A stretch of DNA of 14,582 nt. Source: Verrucomicrobiota bacterium (GTDB lineage Bacteria; Verrucomicrobiota; Verrucomicrobiia; Chthoniobacterales; UBA10450). The notes beneath the pieces were generated by a model that was not told the origin of the DNA, searched no databases, and was given only the letters and a program-made list of their open reading frames with translations. Both the position numbers and the translations under genes were made by a program. Each line of letters begins with the position of its first letter. The first letter of the stretch is position 1. Below, one piece after another: positions 1 to 6,423 of this stretch. The stretch is taken from the NCBI GenBank assembly GCA_003219115.1, contig QHPN01000110.1:1-14582 (forward strand), read 5' to 3'.

Positions 1-537
1 GTCGCCGCTGTCCAATCCAGCATCGAATTCAAGAAAGTCGCTCTCCAGCTGGAGGTTGTGCCGTTGATCAATTCGGAAAAGGAGGTCTCGCTCGATATTC
101 TACAGAAGATTGATAGCGTCGTGCCGAACAGCAACGTGAACATCGGTGGCAACTCGGTGCCAACAATCGCCACGCGTTACATCCGCACTAACGTGTCCGC
201 TCCAAACTGTTCCACGATTGTCCTAGGCGGATTAATTAGTGAGATGAGATTTAACAGCAAAAACGGCATTCCATATTTGAGTCGATTGCCGCTTGTTGGT
301 TCCCTGTTTCGTAGCACCGTAAAAAATCGCGATCGCACCGAGCTGCTTGTTCTAATGCGTCCAGAGGTGTCATTGACAAAACTGGACTTGTATCGTCTTC
401 GGCAGAAAACCGAGGATCGCAGCCATTTCGGGCCGGAGCTTGAACAGGAAGATTGCCCCGATTGTCCGAAGAAGGGTGATGGCAAACAATTGCCGCCGCC
501 GGATATTCCGTCTGCCAAAGATATAGGGATGCGCTGA
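1..537 (+). CDS. gspD: Secretin (GspD/PilQ-type), C-terminal part, 5' end outside window
   Basis: The reading frame is open from base 1, so only the last 178 residues are seen. Secretins form the multimeric outer-membrane gate of type II secretion or type IV pili. The visible part matches the end of the secretin domain. It has a VALQLEVVPLI strand, then a stretch with ATRYIRTNVSAP, then the well-conserved ending IVLGGLI...NGIPYLSRLPLVGSLFR followed by RTELLVLMRPEV. About 50 residues follow the barrel, ending in a hydrophilic tail with a CPDCP cysteine pair and a PPPDIP stretch. The stop (535-537) overlaps the ATG of the next gene by one base, implying translational coupling. The ATPase gene downstream supports a secretion/pilus locus. 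GspD is favoured over PilQ only because of the GspE-like neighbour; the N-domains that would decide are missing. Confidence 0.85.
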   Translation, partial: VAAVQSSIEFKKVALQLEVVPLINSEKEVSLDILQKIDSVVPNSNVNIGGNSVPTIATRYIRTNVSAPNCSTIVLGGLISEMRFNSKNGIPYLSRLPLVGSLFRSTVKNRDRTELLVLMRPEVSLTKLDLYRLRQKTEDRSHFGPELEQEDCPDCPKKGDGKQLPPPDIPSAKDIGMR

Positions 538-947
538 TGAAACGAATCGTCCTTGTTTTGACTGGGATGTTGCTCGCCTGCAATGGCGTTCGCGGATTCA
601 TCATTGACGAGGAAATCTTCTCCCACCGTTCGGTTGATTCGCTCGCACCGCGCGATGACTACGACCTGCTTCACCAGATGCCGACAGTGCGCGCGACTGA
701 TTATGCCCACCGCGACAGCCGGCGTTGGGTTTATTATTTCAAGACTAACGAACAGTTGATGGCCGAGCCGGCTTACGTCGCCGCATTGCAGAGGGATTTG
801 AAGCGGCTCGGATACTATTGCGGTCGGATCGATGGCATCTTTTCTGATGAGGTGAGCTTCGCTCTCGCCCGTCTTCAAAAGAATTATTCCATGCGCGTAA
901 CTGGTGAGCTGAACGAACCGGTCCGGCGGGCATTGCATTTGCCCTAA
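537..947 (+). CDS. Exported peptidoglycan-binding domain protein, possible lipoprotein
   Basis: This is a 136-residue protein. The N-terminus is a signal peptide: MKR, then a hydrophobic run to residue 14. LLAC at residues 12-15 could be a lipobox (Leu at -2 is less usual), making Cys15 a lipid-modified residue; otherwise signal peptidase I would cut near Gly20. Residues about 76-136 look like a PG_binding_1 fold. They carry the typical pattern of LQRDLKRLGYY, then G.IDGIFSDEV..AL.RLQ, then VTGELNEPVRRAL. The domain normally binds the peptide stem of peptidoglycan. The middle (21-75) is polar and unrecognised. It starts one base inside the secretin stop, so it is very probably co-translated with it. 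A role in anchoring the secretin to the cell wall is an inference from this position; the binding fold itself is well supported. Confidence 0.8.
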   Translation: MKRIVLVLTGMLLACNGVRGFIIDEEIFSHRSVDSLAPRDDYDLLHQMPTVRATDYAHRDSRRWVYYFKTNEQLMAEPAYVAALQRDLKRLGYYCGRIDGIFSDEVSFALARLQKNYSMRVTGELNEPVRRALHLP

Positions 948-981
948 CGAATTTGTCCGTGAGCGCGCAACCAATGGCTTC

Positions 982-1043
982 TGTAGCGGCGGTCTATGAC
1001 CGCCGACTGCTGAACACCCCAGCGGTCATAGACCGCCGCTACA
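982..1043. repeat. Perfect 22-bp inverted repeat (REP/REPIN-like doublet)
   Basis: Arms at 982-1003 and 1022-1043 are exact reverse complements over 22 bases, with an 18-base spacer. Each arm is itself palindromic. 987-1005 folds as an 8-bp hairpin with a TAT loop, and 1022-1036 as a 6-bp hairpin with an ATA loop. Two inverted palindromes of this size are the usual layout of a REPIN. The element lies between two genes of the secretion block and ends 8 bases before the ATPase start. No T-run follows, so it is not a standard terminator. Confidence 0.85.
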
Positions 1044-1051
1044 ACTGAGAG

Positions 1052-2791
1052 ATGAGCGCGGCAGTCAACAAATCGATCATCGATCTTTTGATGGCGGGCG
1101 GGGTGGAATCGCACGAGGAAGCAGCCCAGCTCGCGCAAAATCTGAATGGTGGTTCCTGGACTGTGCAGGTGCTCGACTCCGGCAAAGTAGATGAGCAGCG
1201 GTTTCTTACTGCCATCGGAAATTTCTTCCGTGTCCCGGTAGTCGCCCTGGATGCCAAGACCATCGATCGCCAGACGCTTTCGATTTTGCCCCCGCGCTTT
1301 GTTTTTCAGCATCACATCTTACCGATTGAGGAGAGGGAAAATTCCGTTGTTCTTGCGACCTACGATCTTTTTAACTCCGCGGGTCGCCAGCTTGTCACTC
1401 AACTTTTGAAGAAGCCGGCGGAATGGGTCCTGGTGCCGCGCGCGCAACTTCTGCGCACGATGAAGACGCTCTACGGAGTAGGCGCGGAAACTTTCGATGA
1501 AATTCTCAAGACCAATCGCGGGTTCGAGGTCTTGCAGGAAGGCGAGATCGCGACGGACATTAGTGCCGACGACCCGGAGGCGTCGGTGGTTAAGTTCGTG
1601 AACCAGATCATCCGTGAAGCGATCGCCGAGCGTGCCACCGATATTCACGTTGAGCCGCTGGAGAACGACATTCGTATCCGATATCGGATCGACGGTATCC
1701 TGCATGAAGTGGCCGTGCCGCCACAATTGCGTGTCCTGCACGCCGCGATCATTTCACGCTTAAAAGTGATGTCGCACATGGACATCGCGGAGCGGCGTCT
1801 GCCCCAGGATGGCCGGATGAATTTGCACGCGGCCAATCAGGAAATCGATGTCCGGGTTTCGACCATCCCGACGGTGAACGGCGAATCCATCAGTTTGCGT
1901 TTGCTCGCCCGCGGAGGACAACAGTTCGGTTTTCAGCGTCTCGATCTCAGCCAGGAACAGGAGGCGGTGATCCGCCATCTCCTGGCCCAACCCAATGGAA
2001 TCATCCTGCTCACCGGCCCGACCGGGTGCGGAAAATCGACATCGCTATATTGCTTCCTCAGCACCATCAACTCGGTCTCGCGCCGCATCATTACGATCGA
2101 AGAACCGGTTGAATACAAACTACCTGGCGTTTTGCAAATGGACGTGAAACCGGAAATTAATTTCACGTTTGCCCGCGGCTTGCGCCACATTTTGCGGCAG
2201 GATCCGAACGTCGTGATGGTGGGCGAGATTCGCGACGTGGAAACGGCGGACATCGCGATTCGCGCAGCCATGACGGGCCACCTCGTTTTCAGCACGCTGC
2301 ACACGAATGACGCAGTCGGCGGGATCACGCGCTTGCTCGATATGGATGTCGAACCATTCTTGCTCGCTTCGGTTGTGAAATCTTTCATCGCACAGCGGCT
2401 CGTTCGCACGATTTGTCAGGAGTGTCCTGAAAAGGTGGAGTACCCGGCGGAATATCTGGCCGAGATTGGATTTCCGGTGCGAGACCTCGGAACACAGTTT
2501 ATGCGCGGCAAAGGTTGCGATCATTGCCGGCACACCGGCTATCAGGGACGCGCGGCGATCTACGAAATTTGTATTGTGACTGAGCCGTTGCGGAAAATGA
2601 TCATGCAGAAAAAAGATGGCGGTGAGCTAAAGCAATGCGCCATCGCCGAAGGCATGGAAACATTGCGGCAGGACGGCTGGCGTCGCGTCGCGCAAGGGAC
2701 TACGACAATCGAGGAAGTCGTGCGGGTTACCCAAACCGACGAAGTCATGGCTGAGACGACGGAAGAGGCTGAACCGGTAGTGGCGGGGTAA
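1052..2791 (+). CDS. gspE: Type II secretion / type IV pilus assembly ATPase GspE
   Basis: This 579-residue hexameric cytoplasmic ATPase powers pseudopilus or pilus assembly. Residues about 1-150 are the N-terminal T2SSE/MshEN region. The core carries a Walker A GPTGCGKST at 322-330, the Asp-box region with ITIEEPVEY, and a Walker B-like NVVMVGEIRD at 386-395. It also has a His-box region GHLVFSTLHTNDA and a zinc-binding tetracysteine: C455 and C458, then C489 and C492. Length and motif order are normal for GspE/PilB. The start is fixed by an in-frame TGA at 1046-1048, just before the ATG at 1052. There is no good Shine-Dalgarno sequence, because the inverted repeat ending at 1043 occupies that position. 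PilB is the alternative name; the family is certain, the system less so. The partner gspF is not in the window. Confidence 0.93.
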   Translation: MSAAVNKSIIDLLMAGGVESHEEAAQLAQNLNGGSWTVQVLDSGKVDEQRFLTAIGNFFRVPVVALDAKTIDRQTLSILPPRFVFQHHILPIEERENSVVLATYDLFNSAGRQLVTQLLKKPAEWVLVPRAQLLRTMKTLYGVGAETFDEILKTNRGFEVLQEGEIATDISADDPEASVVKFVNQIIREAIAERATDIHVEPLENDIRIRYRIDGILHEVAVPPQLRVLHAAIISRLKVMSHMDIAERRLPQDGRMNLHAANQEIDVRVSTIPTVNGESISLRLLARGGQQFGFQRLDLSQEQEAVIRHLLAQPNGIILLTGPTGCGKSTSLYCFLSTINSVSRRIITIEEPVEYKLPGVLQMDVKPEINFTFARGLRHILRQDPNVVMVGEIRDVETADIAIRAAMTGHLVFSTLHTNDAVGGITRLLDMDVEPFLLASVVKSFIAQRLVRTICQECPEKVEYPAEYLAEIGFPVRDLGTQFMRGKGCDHCRHTGYQGRAAIYEICIVTEPLRKMIMQKKDGGELKQCAIAEGMETLRQDGWRRVAQGTTTIEEVVRVTQTDEVMAETTEEAEPVVAG

Positions 2792-2829
2792 ATATTGCCG
2801 GCGAGCTGCTGTTGCCGAGCAAATGCGCA

Positions 2830-2945
2830 TGTCATCCCGAGCGCAAGCGAGGGATCTCACTAAGGTGGTTGATCACTCAACCCATCTCGCACAATCAATA
2901 TCTTCTTGAGAGATCCCTCACCGTCTTCGGTGGTTCGGGATGACA
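2830..2945. repeat. 116-bp palindromic element, copy 1
   Basis: The ends are an 11-bp perfect terminal inverted repeat, TGTCATCCCGA at 2830-2840 and TCGGGATGACA at 2935-2945. An inner perfect 10-bp pair follows (2849-2858 with 2910-2919). The right arm holds a small hairpin, CACCG/CGGTG. A further 6-bp hairpin (2867-2872 with 2877-2882) lies in the centre. The second copy lies at 3315-3430 in the same orientation, about 85% identical by eye. The right terminal repeat contains the ATG of the following GIY-YIG gene. Confidence 0.85.
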
Positions 2946-3305
2946 GATTGCGATGTGAGAGATTATTTCGTTTACATCATGACGAATCGCAGCCGGGTCG
3001 TGCTCTATGTGGGCATGACGGACAGGTTAGACGGCCGCGTTTTGGACCACCGAAGTCATGTGGTGGAAGGGTTTACCTCCAAGTACAGGCTGACTCGCTT
3101 AGTTTACTACGAACAATTCTCTGATCCTATTTCGGCAATCACCCGGGAGAAGGAAATCAAAGGCTGGCGACGCGCGAAGAAAAACGCCTTGGTTGAGACA
3201 TTGAATCCCAAGTGGGAAGATCTAACCGAATTATTGTTTGGTGATGCTCGAACACGACCGAGGTCGAACGGGCGGAGCGGGGATCAGTATCGACAGTCGT
3301 CCTAG
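2940..3305 (+). CDS. GIY-YIG nuclease family protein (UPF0213/YhbQ-like)
   Basis: This is a 121-residue single-domain protein. The GIY-YIG core runs from about residue 9 to 95: YFVYIM at 9-14 stands for the GIY strand and LYVG at 22-25 for YIG. R33 and H37 are on the helix, then FTSKY at 45-49, LVYYE at 54-58 and the REKEIKGWRR block at 69-78 with candidate metal ligand E70. NPKWEDL follows at 89-95. All expected active-site positions are present, so it should be a competent DNA nick/cut enzyme; the biological substrate of this subfamily is not settled. Residues 96-121 are a basic, low-complexity tail outside the family domain. The ATG at 2940 lies inside the terminal repeat of the upstream 116-bp element, and the stop is 9 bases before the next copy. 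A GTG at residue 6 (2955) is an alternative start. No Shine-Dalgarno is evident. Confidence 0.82.
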   Translation: MTDCDVRDYFVYIMTNRSRVVLYVGMTDRLDGRVLDHRSHVVEGFTSKYRLTRLVYYEQFSDPISAITREKEIKGWRRAKKNALVETLNPKWEDLTELLFGDARTRPRSNGRSGDQYRQSS

Positions 3306-3314
3306 CGCATCGTG

Positions 3315-3484
3315 TGTCATCCCGAGCGCGGGCGAGGGGTTTCACCTGAGCTGGTTGATTACACAAGCTATCTTGCTCAATCAATGTCTTCTTGAGAGAT
3401 TCCTCACCGTCTTCGCGGTTCGGGATGAGATGCGCCTCGGTTGGCGGATGCGGGAGGGGTCCCTCGCCTGGGCTCGGGATGACA
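3315..3484. repeat. Palindromic element, copy 2, with an extra terminal arm
   Basis: 3315-3430 repeats copy 1 with the same length, in direct orientation, with roughly 85% identity and about one base of compensating indels. It starts with the same TGTCATCCCGA and ends with TCGGGATGAGA, one mismatch from perfect. 3451-3484 is a second right-end arm, with GGGTCCCTCGCC followed by TCGGGATGACA (3474-3484). The right end is thus duplicated, as if another element end had been fused on. It fills nearly all the gap between the GIY-YIG gene and rpe. Confidence 0.8.
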
Positions 3485-3528
3485 GGCATCTGGTGGCGCT
3501 GTTCGCGAGACTCGTTTACCGCGGGAAT

Positions 3529-4188
3529 TTACTCGCCGCGTAACGCGCGGATTTCGGCAGCGTAATCTTTGGATTTGAAAATGGATGTGCCGGCAACAAT
3601 CACATTGGCGCCATTTTCGATCGCTATCTTTGCAGTCTCGGGATTGATGCCGCCGTCGACTTCCAAATCCAGGTTCGGGTTATTCTTTGTTTTCCAATCA
3701 TACGCCTGCCGAAGCTTTTCCATTTGCTCGGCACGGAATGATTGTCCGCCGAAACCGGGATGGACCGTCATGATAAGCAACAGGTCGAGCTGGTGAAGAA
3801 ATGGTTCGAGCAGCGCAAACGGCGTCGCCGGGTTCAGGGTCAGACCTGCGTGGCAACCCGCGTCCCGAATCTGCTGCAAGGTTTTGCCGACATTGTGCTT
3901 TGCTTCTGGTTCAACATGAATCGTAATTGAGTTGGCTCCGGCATCGATGAAGCGCGGCAAGTAGTGATCGGCATGCTGGATCATCAGGTGCACGTCAAGC
4001 GGCAAATTCGTGAGTTTGCGAACGGTAGCGACGATTCCCGGCCCGAAGGAAATGTTATCGACGAAATGACCGTCCATGATGTCGCAATGAATCCAATCAG
4101 CTCCGGCCTCTTCAACTTGGCACACCTCATCGGCCAATCGGGAAAAATCTGCGGCGAGAATAGAGGGAGCAATCAGCACGCGCTGCAT
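3529..4188 (-). CDS. rpe: Ribulose-phosphate 3-epimerase
   Basis: This 219-residue cytosolic TIM-barrel enzyme interconverts D-ribulose 5-phosphate and D-xylulose 5-phosphate in the pentose phosphate pathway. The N-terminus APSILAADF carries the catalytic-site Ser9. Metal ligands are in place: H34 and D36 in IHCDIMDG, H67 in DVHLMI, and D178 in EVDGGIN. M140TVHPGFGGQ is the signature flexible loop, and VAGTSIF near the C-terminus binds phosphate. Length is normal. It is transcribed towards the repeat region and away from mreB. The start ATG sits at the edge of an 8-bp tandem repeat, and no Shine-Dalgarno is visible upstream. Confidence 0.97.
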   Translation of the reverse strand: MQRVLIAPSILAADFSRLADEVCQVEEAGADWIHCDIMDGHFVDNISFGPGIVATVRKLTNLPLDVHLMIQHADHYLPRFIDAGANSITIHVEPEAKHNVGKTLQQIRDAGCHAGLTLNPATPFALLEPFLHQLDLLLIMTVHPGFGGQSFRAEQMEKLRQAYDWKTKNNPNLDLEVDGGINPETAKIAIENGANVIVAGTSIFKSKDYAAEIRALRGE

Positions 4189-4216
4189 GGAGTAATGGAG
4201 TAATGGAGTAATGGGG
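4187..4216. repeat. 8-bp tandem repeat ATGGAGTA, three copies plus a partial
   Basis: Exact copies of ATGGAGTA occur at 4187-4194, 4195-4202 and 4203-4210, followed by ATGGGG. Read on the minus strand the unit is TACTCCAT and it supplies two bases of the rpe start codon (4186-4188). It therefore occupies the whole ribosome-binding region of rpe. Confidence 0.85.
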
Positions 4217-4481
4217 ATTGAGCAATCAGCAATACTTCAGCACTCCACTAGTGTTGCTTGCCGTGAAGCGTCTGAAGTCTCTGAGGCGGTGGCACTTTTG
4301 CCGCGCATGAAAGTTATTCACACTTTCCCTTGACGGGCGAGGGCTCTATTCGAACATTCTACGCGTTTTCGGGCGTTGAAACGGCTGGGGGAGCAGGAAG
4401 CGCAAGAAAGTTGTTTTCCCGTGCGCGCTTTGACTGGCTCGAAACTTGCAGCGCAGTCAAATCTCTAACTCTCTAAATATA
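4217..4481. other. Divergent intergenic region between rpe and mreB
   Basis: This gap of about 265 bases must hold the promoters of both divergent genes. Two -35-like hexamers on the plus strand are visible, TTGACG at 4330-4335 and TTGACT at 4430-4435. Neither has a convincing -10 at 16-18 bases; the best, AACATT at 4353-4358, matches three of six. An 8-bp palindrome CACTAGTG lies at 4246-4253. I see no RNA gene and no coding frame with support. Confidence 0.4.
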
Positions 4482-5522
4482 ATGTTCGAAGGACTTTTTG
4501 GCTGGCTATCCAGTGACATCGGCATCGATCTCGGCACCGCCAACACCTTGGTCTACGTGAAGGATCAGGGCATCGTTTTGCGCGAACCGTCGGTGGTGGC
4601 GGTTCAAGCCGGCACCAACAAAGTCCTGGCGGTGGGCGACGAAGCCAAGCGCATGCTCGGCCGAACCCCGGCGAACATCGTGGCGGTGCGGCCATTGAAA
4701 GATGGTGTCATCGCGGATTTCGAAGTGACTGAGGCCATGCTGCGGCATTTCATCACCAAAGTACACGGCCGTCGGATGCGGGCGCGACCCCGCGTGGTGA
4801 TCGCGGTTCCATCCGGGATTACGGAAGTGGAAAAACGCGCCGTCCGCGAATCGGCCACTCATGCTGGTGCGCGCGAGGTGTATCTCATTGAGGAACCGAT
4901 GGCCGCGGCGATCGGGGTCGGGCTTCCGGTCCAAGACCCGGCGGGCAACATGATCATTGATATCGGCGGTGGGACCACCGAGGTGGCATTGATTTCTCTT
5001 TCCGGCATCGTTTTTAGCCGGAGTGTGCGCGTTGCCGGCGACGAACTGGATGAAGCGATCGTGCAGTATATGAAGCGTGCCTACAATCTGATGGTGGGCG
5101 AGCGCACGGCGGAGGAAATCAAGATCAAGATTGGCTCGGCTTACCCGAGCGATAAAGAAACGAGTGTGGAAGTGAAAGGACGCGATCTGGTCGCAGGCTT
5201 GCCAAAGACTTTGCAAATTACTTCACAGGAAGTGCGCGAAGCACTGCTGGAACCGATTTCGACCATCGTAGATTCAGTGCGGATCACCTTGGAACGTTGT
5301 CCACCGGAATTGTCAGCCGATCTGGTTGATCGCGGGCTCGTGCTGGCGGGTGGTGGCGCGCTTTTGCGCGGGTTTGATAAACTTTTGAGCGAGGAAACTG
5401 GTTTGCCTGTCCATGTTGCGGAAGACCCCCTGAGTGCGGTCGCGGAAGGAACAGGCAAATGCCTCAATGAACTTAAATTTTTGCGCCAGGTTGCATCTGC
5501 CGATCGGCAGTGGCGCCAATAA
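4482..5522 (+). CDS. mreB: Rod shape-determining protein MreB
   Basis: This 346-residue bacterial actin polymerises into membrane-bound filaments that steer lateral wall synthesis. I chose the ATG at 4482, giving MFEGLFGWLSSDIGIDLGTANT, split here as an N-terminal amphipathic MFEGLFGWL followed by the phosphate-1 loop DLGTAN at 16-21. The frame also opens at TTG 4446, but the extra 12 residues do not match the family. Phosphate-2 is IDIGGGTTE around D160. The adenosine loop GGG lies at 290-292 in LAGGGALLRG. Motifs PSGITEVEKRAV and EEPMAAAIG are typical. There is no clear Shine-Dalgarno upstream. It begins the mreBCD-mrdA cluster, with a 100-base gap before mreC, so mreB may be expressed partly independently. 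Confidence 0.97.
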   Translation: MFEGLFGWLSSDIGIDLGTANTLVYVKDQGIVLREPSVVAVQAGTNKVLAVGDEAKRMLGRTPANIVAVRPLKDGVIADFEVTEAMLRHFITKVHGRRMRARPRVVIAVPSGITEVEKRAVRESATHAGAREVYLIEEPMAAAIGVGLPVQDPAGNMIIDIGGGTTEVALISLSGIVFSRSVRVAGDELDEAIVQYMKRAYNLMVGERTAEEIKIKIGSAYPSDKETSVEVKGRDLVAGLPKTLQITSQEVREALLEPISTIVDSVRITLERCPPELSADLVDRGLVLAGGGALLRGFDKLLSEETGLPVHVAEDPLSAVAEGTGKCLNELKFLRQVASADRQWRQ

Positions 5523-5622
5523 TTGCGGGCGTGGCATCGGCTTCTGTCTGAGCCGTCGGCTTCGACCAGCCCGGAGACCGGCCGATGGTTAAACACGCGC
5601 TGGAAGTCCATGCCACCGTGAG
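5523..5622 (+). promoter_or_regulatory. Structured leader between mreB and mreC
   Basis: This 100-base gap contrasts with the 4-base overlaps downstream. GTGGCAT at 5531-5537 pairs exactly with ATGCCAC at 5610-5616, just before the mreC start. Inside, TCGGCTTC occurs twice (5537-5544 and 5556-5563). Both copies can pair with the AGCCG between them (5551-5555), so two small hairpins exclude each other. A regulatory role is speculative. Confidence 0.25.
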
Positions 5623-6423
5623 ATGAGTCGCACGAGCATTGTTGCATTGGTGCTTTTCGTGGCGGCACTGGGATATCTTTTAAGTCTAGGCGCGGGCGGG
5701 ACGCGCAAGCTGCAGGCGAATGTCTATCAATTTCTCGCCCCATTCTTGAGTTCGGGCTCAGGAATACAAAAGCAAATCACTTCGGTGCGGAGCAATTTAA
5801 AGTCGCTGGATGATTTGCAGGGCGAAAATAATTCATTGCGAGTAGAGAACCGCTCGCTCAAGGCCACCAATCAGGCGTTGCGCGATGTCGAGCACGAAGT
5901 CAATCGACTGCGTCACGCCTTGAATTACCGCGAACGAGCCGTGTTCAAATTGGTGCCGGCGGAGGTAGTGGCGCGCGACTCCTCGACTTGGTGGCGAACC
6001 CTCACCATTAATCGCGGCAAACAGGATGGAATTGAAAGCGACATGCCCGTTGTAACCGACGAAGGACTGGTCGGGAAGACCACCACCGTCAGTGTCAACA
6101 TTACGGTTGTTCTTTTGGTCTCGGACGAAAACTGCCGCGTCGCCGCCAATGTCGAGGGCACACGTGAACAAGGCATCGTTACAGGCGAGCGCGTCGCCGG
6201 CCAAAGCCCGCTCTTAAATTTAAACTTTCTGTCAAAGCAGGCGAATCTGCAGCCCGGGCAAAAGGCTTACACTTCAGGAGTCGGCGGAGTTTTTCCCCCG
6301 GGGCTACTGATTGGAAACGTCAAAGATTTCCGGGTGCGGGAATTGGATGGACAGGCGCAGCTGGTCCCGGCAGTTGATCTGACGAAATTGGAGGACGTCT
6401 TCGTCGTCGTTGGACGCAAATGA
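5623..6423 (+). CDS. mreC: Cell shape-determining protein MreC
   Basis: This 266-residue periplasmic scaffold couples MreB filaments to PBP2. Residues about 5-25 form one membrane segment (IVALVLFVAALGYLLSLG). A predicted coiled coil covers about 58-98, with heptad-like ENNSLRVENRSLKATNQ and HEVNRLRHAL. The double beta-barrel MreC domain follows. It includes STWWRTLTINRGKQDGI, the stretch VVTDEGLVGK, and VGGVFPPGLLIGNV near the end. Length is typical. The TGA overlaps the mreD ATG (ATGA at 6420-6423), so translation is coupled. The start ATG has only a weak GTGAG before it. Confidence 0.94.
   Translation: MSRTSIVALVLFVAALGYLLSLGAGGTRKLQANVYQFLAPFLSSGSGIQKQITSVRSNLKSLDDLQGENNSLRVENRSLKATNQALRDVEHEVNRLRHALNYRERAVFKLVPAEVVARDSSTWWRTLTINRGKQDGIESDMPVVTDEGLVGKTTTVSVNITVVLLVSDENCRVAANVEGTREQGIVTGERVAGQSPLLNLNFLSKQANLQPGQKAYTSGVGGVFPPGLLIGNVKDFRVRELDGQAQLVPAVDLTKLEDVFVVVGRK

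Noticed and set aside
177..974. Long open frame (265 codons) on the minus strand opposite the secretin end and PG-binding gene
   Set aside because: It has no domain pattern, while the plus-strand frames carry clear secretin and PG-binding motifs. It is a by-product of GC-rich coding sequence.
982..1043. Rho-independent terminator before gspE
   Set aside because: The stem is strong, but no T-run follows on either strand. Both arms are internally palindromic, which fits a REP doublet better.
1045..1050. CTGAGA, as in the thiamine (TPP) riboswitch core
   Set aside because: The remaining conserved parts are absent and the gene after it is gspE, not a thiamine gene.
2830..3484. CRISPR array
   Set aside because: Only two long, palindromic, diverged copies separated by a gene; no regular short spacers and no cas gene.
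4478..4484. Perfect TATAAT overlapping the mreB start codon
   Set aside because: Transcription would begin inside the gene after the ATG, and no -35 is present at 16-18 bases. Likely chance in an AT-rich stretch.
4506..5216. Open frame of 236 codons opposite mreB
   Set aside because: Fully covered by unmistakable MreB on the other strand; His/Asp/Arg-rich shadow composition with no recognisable fold.
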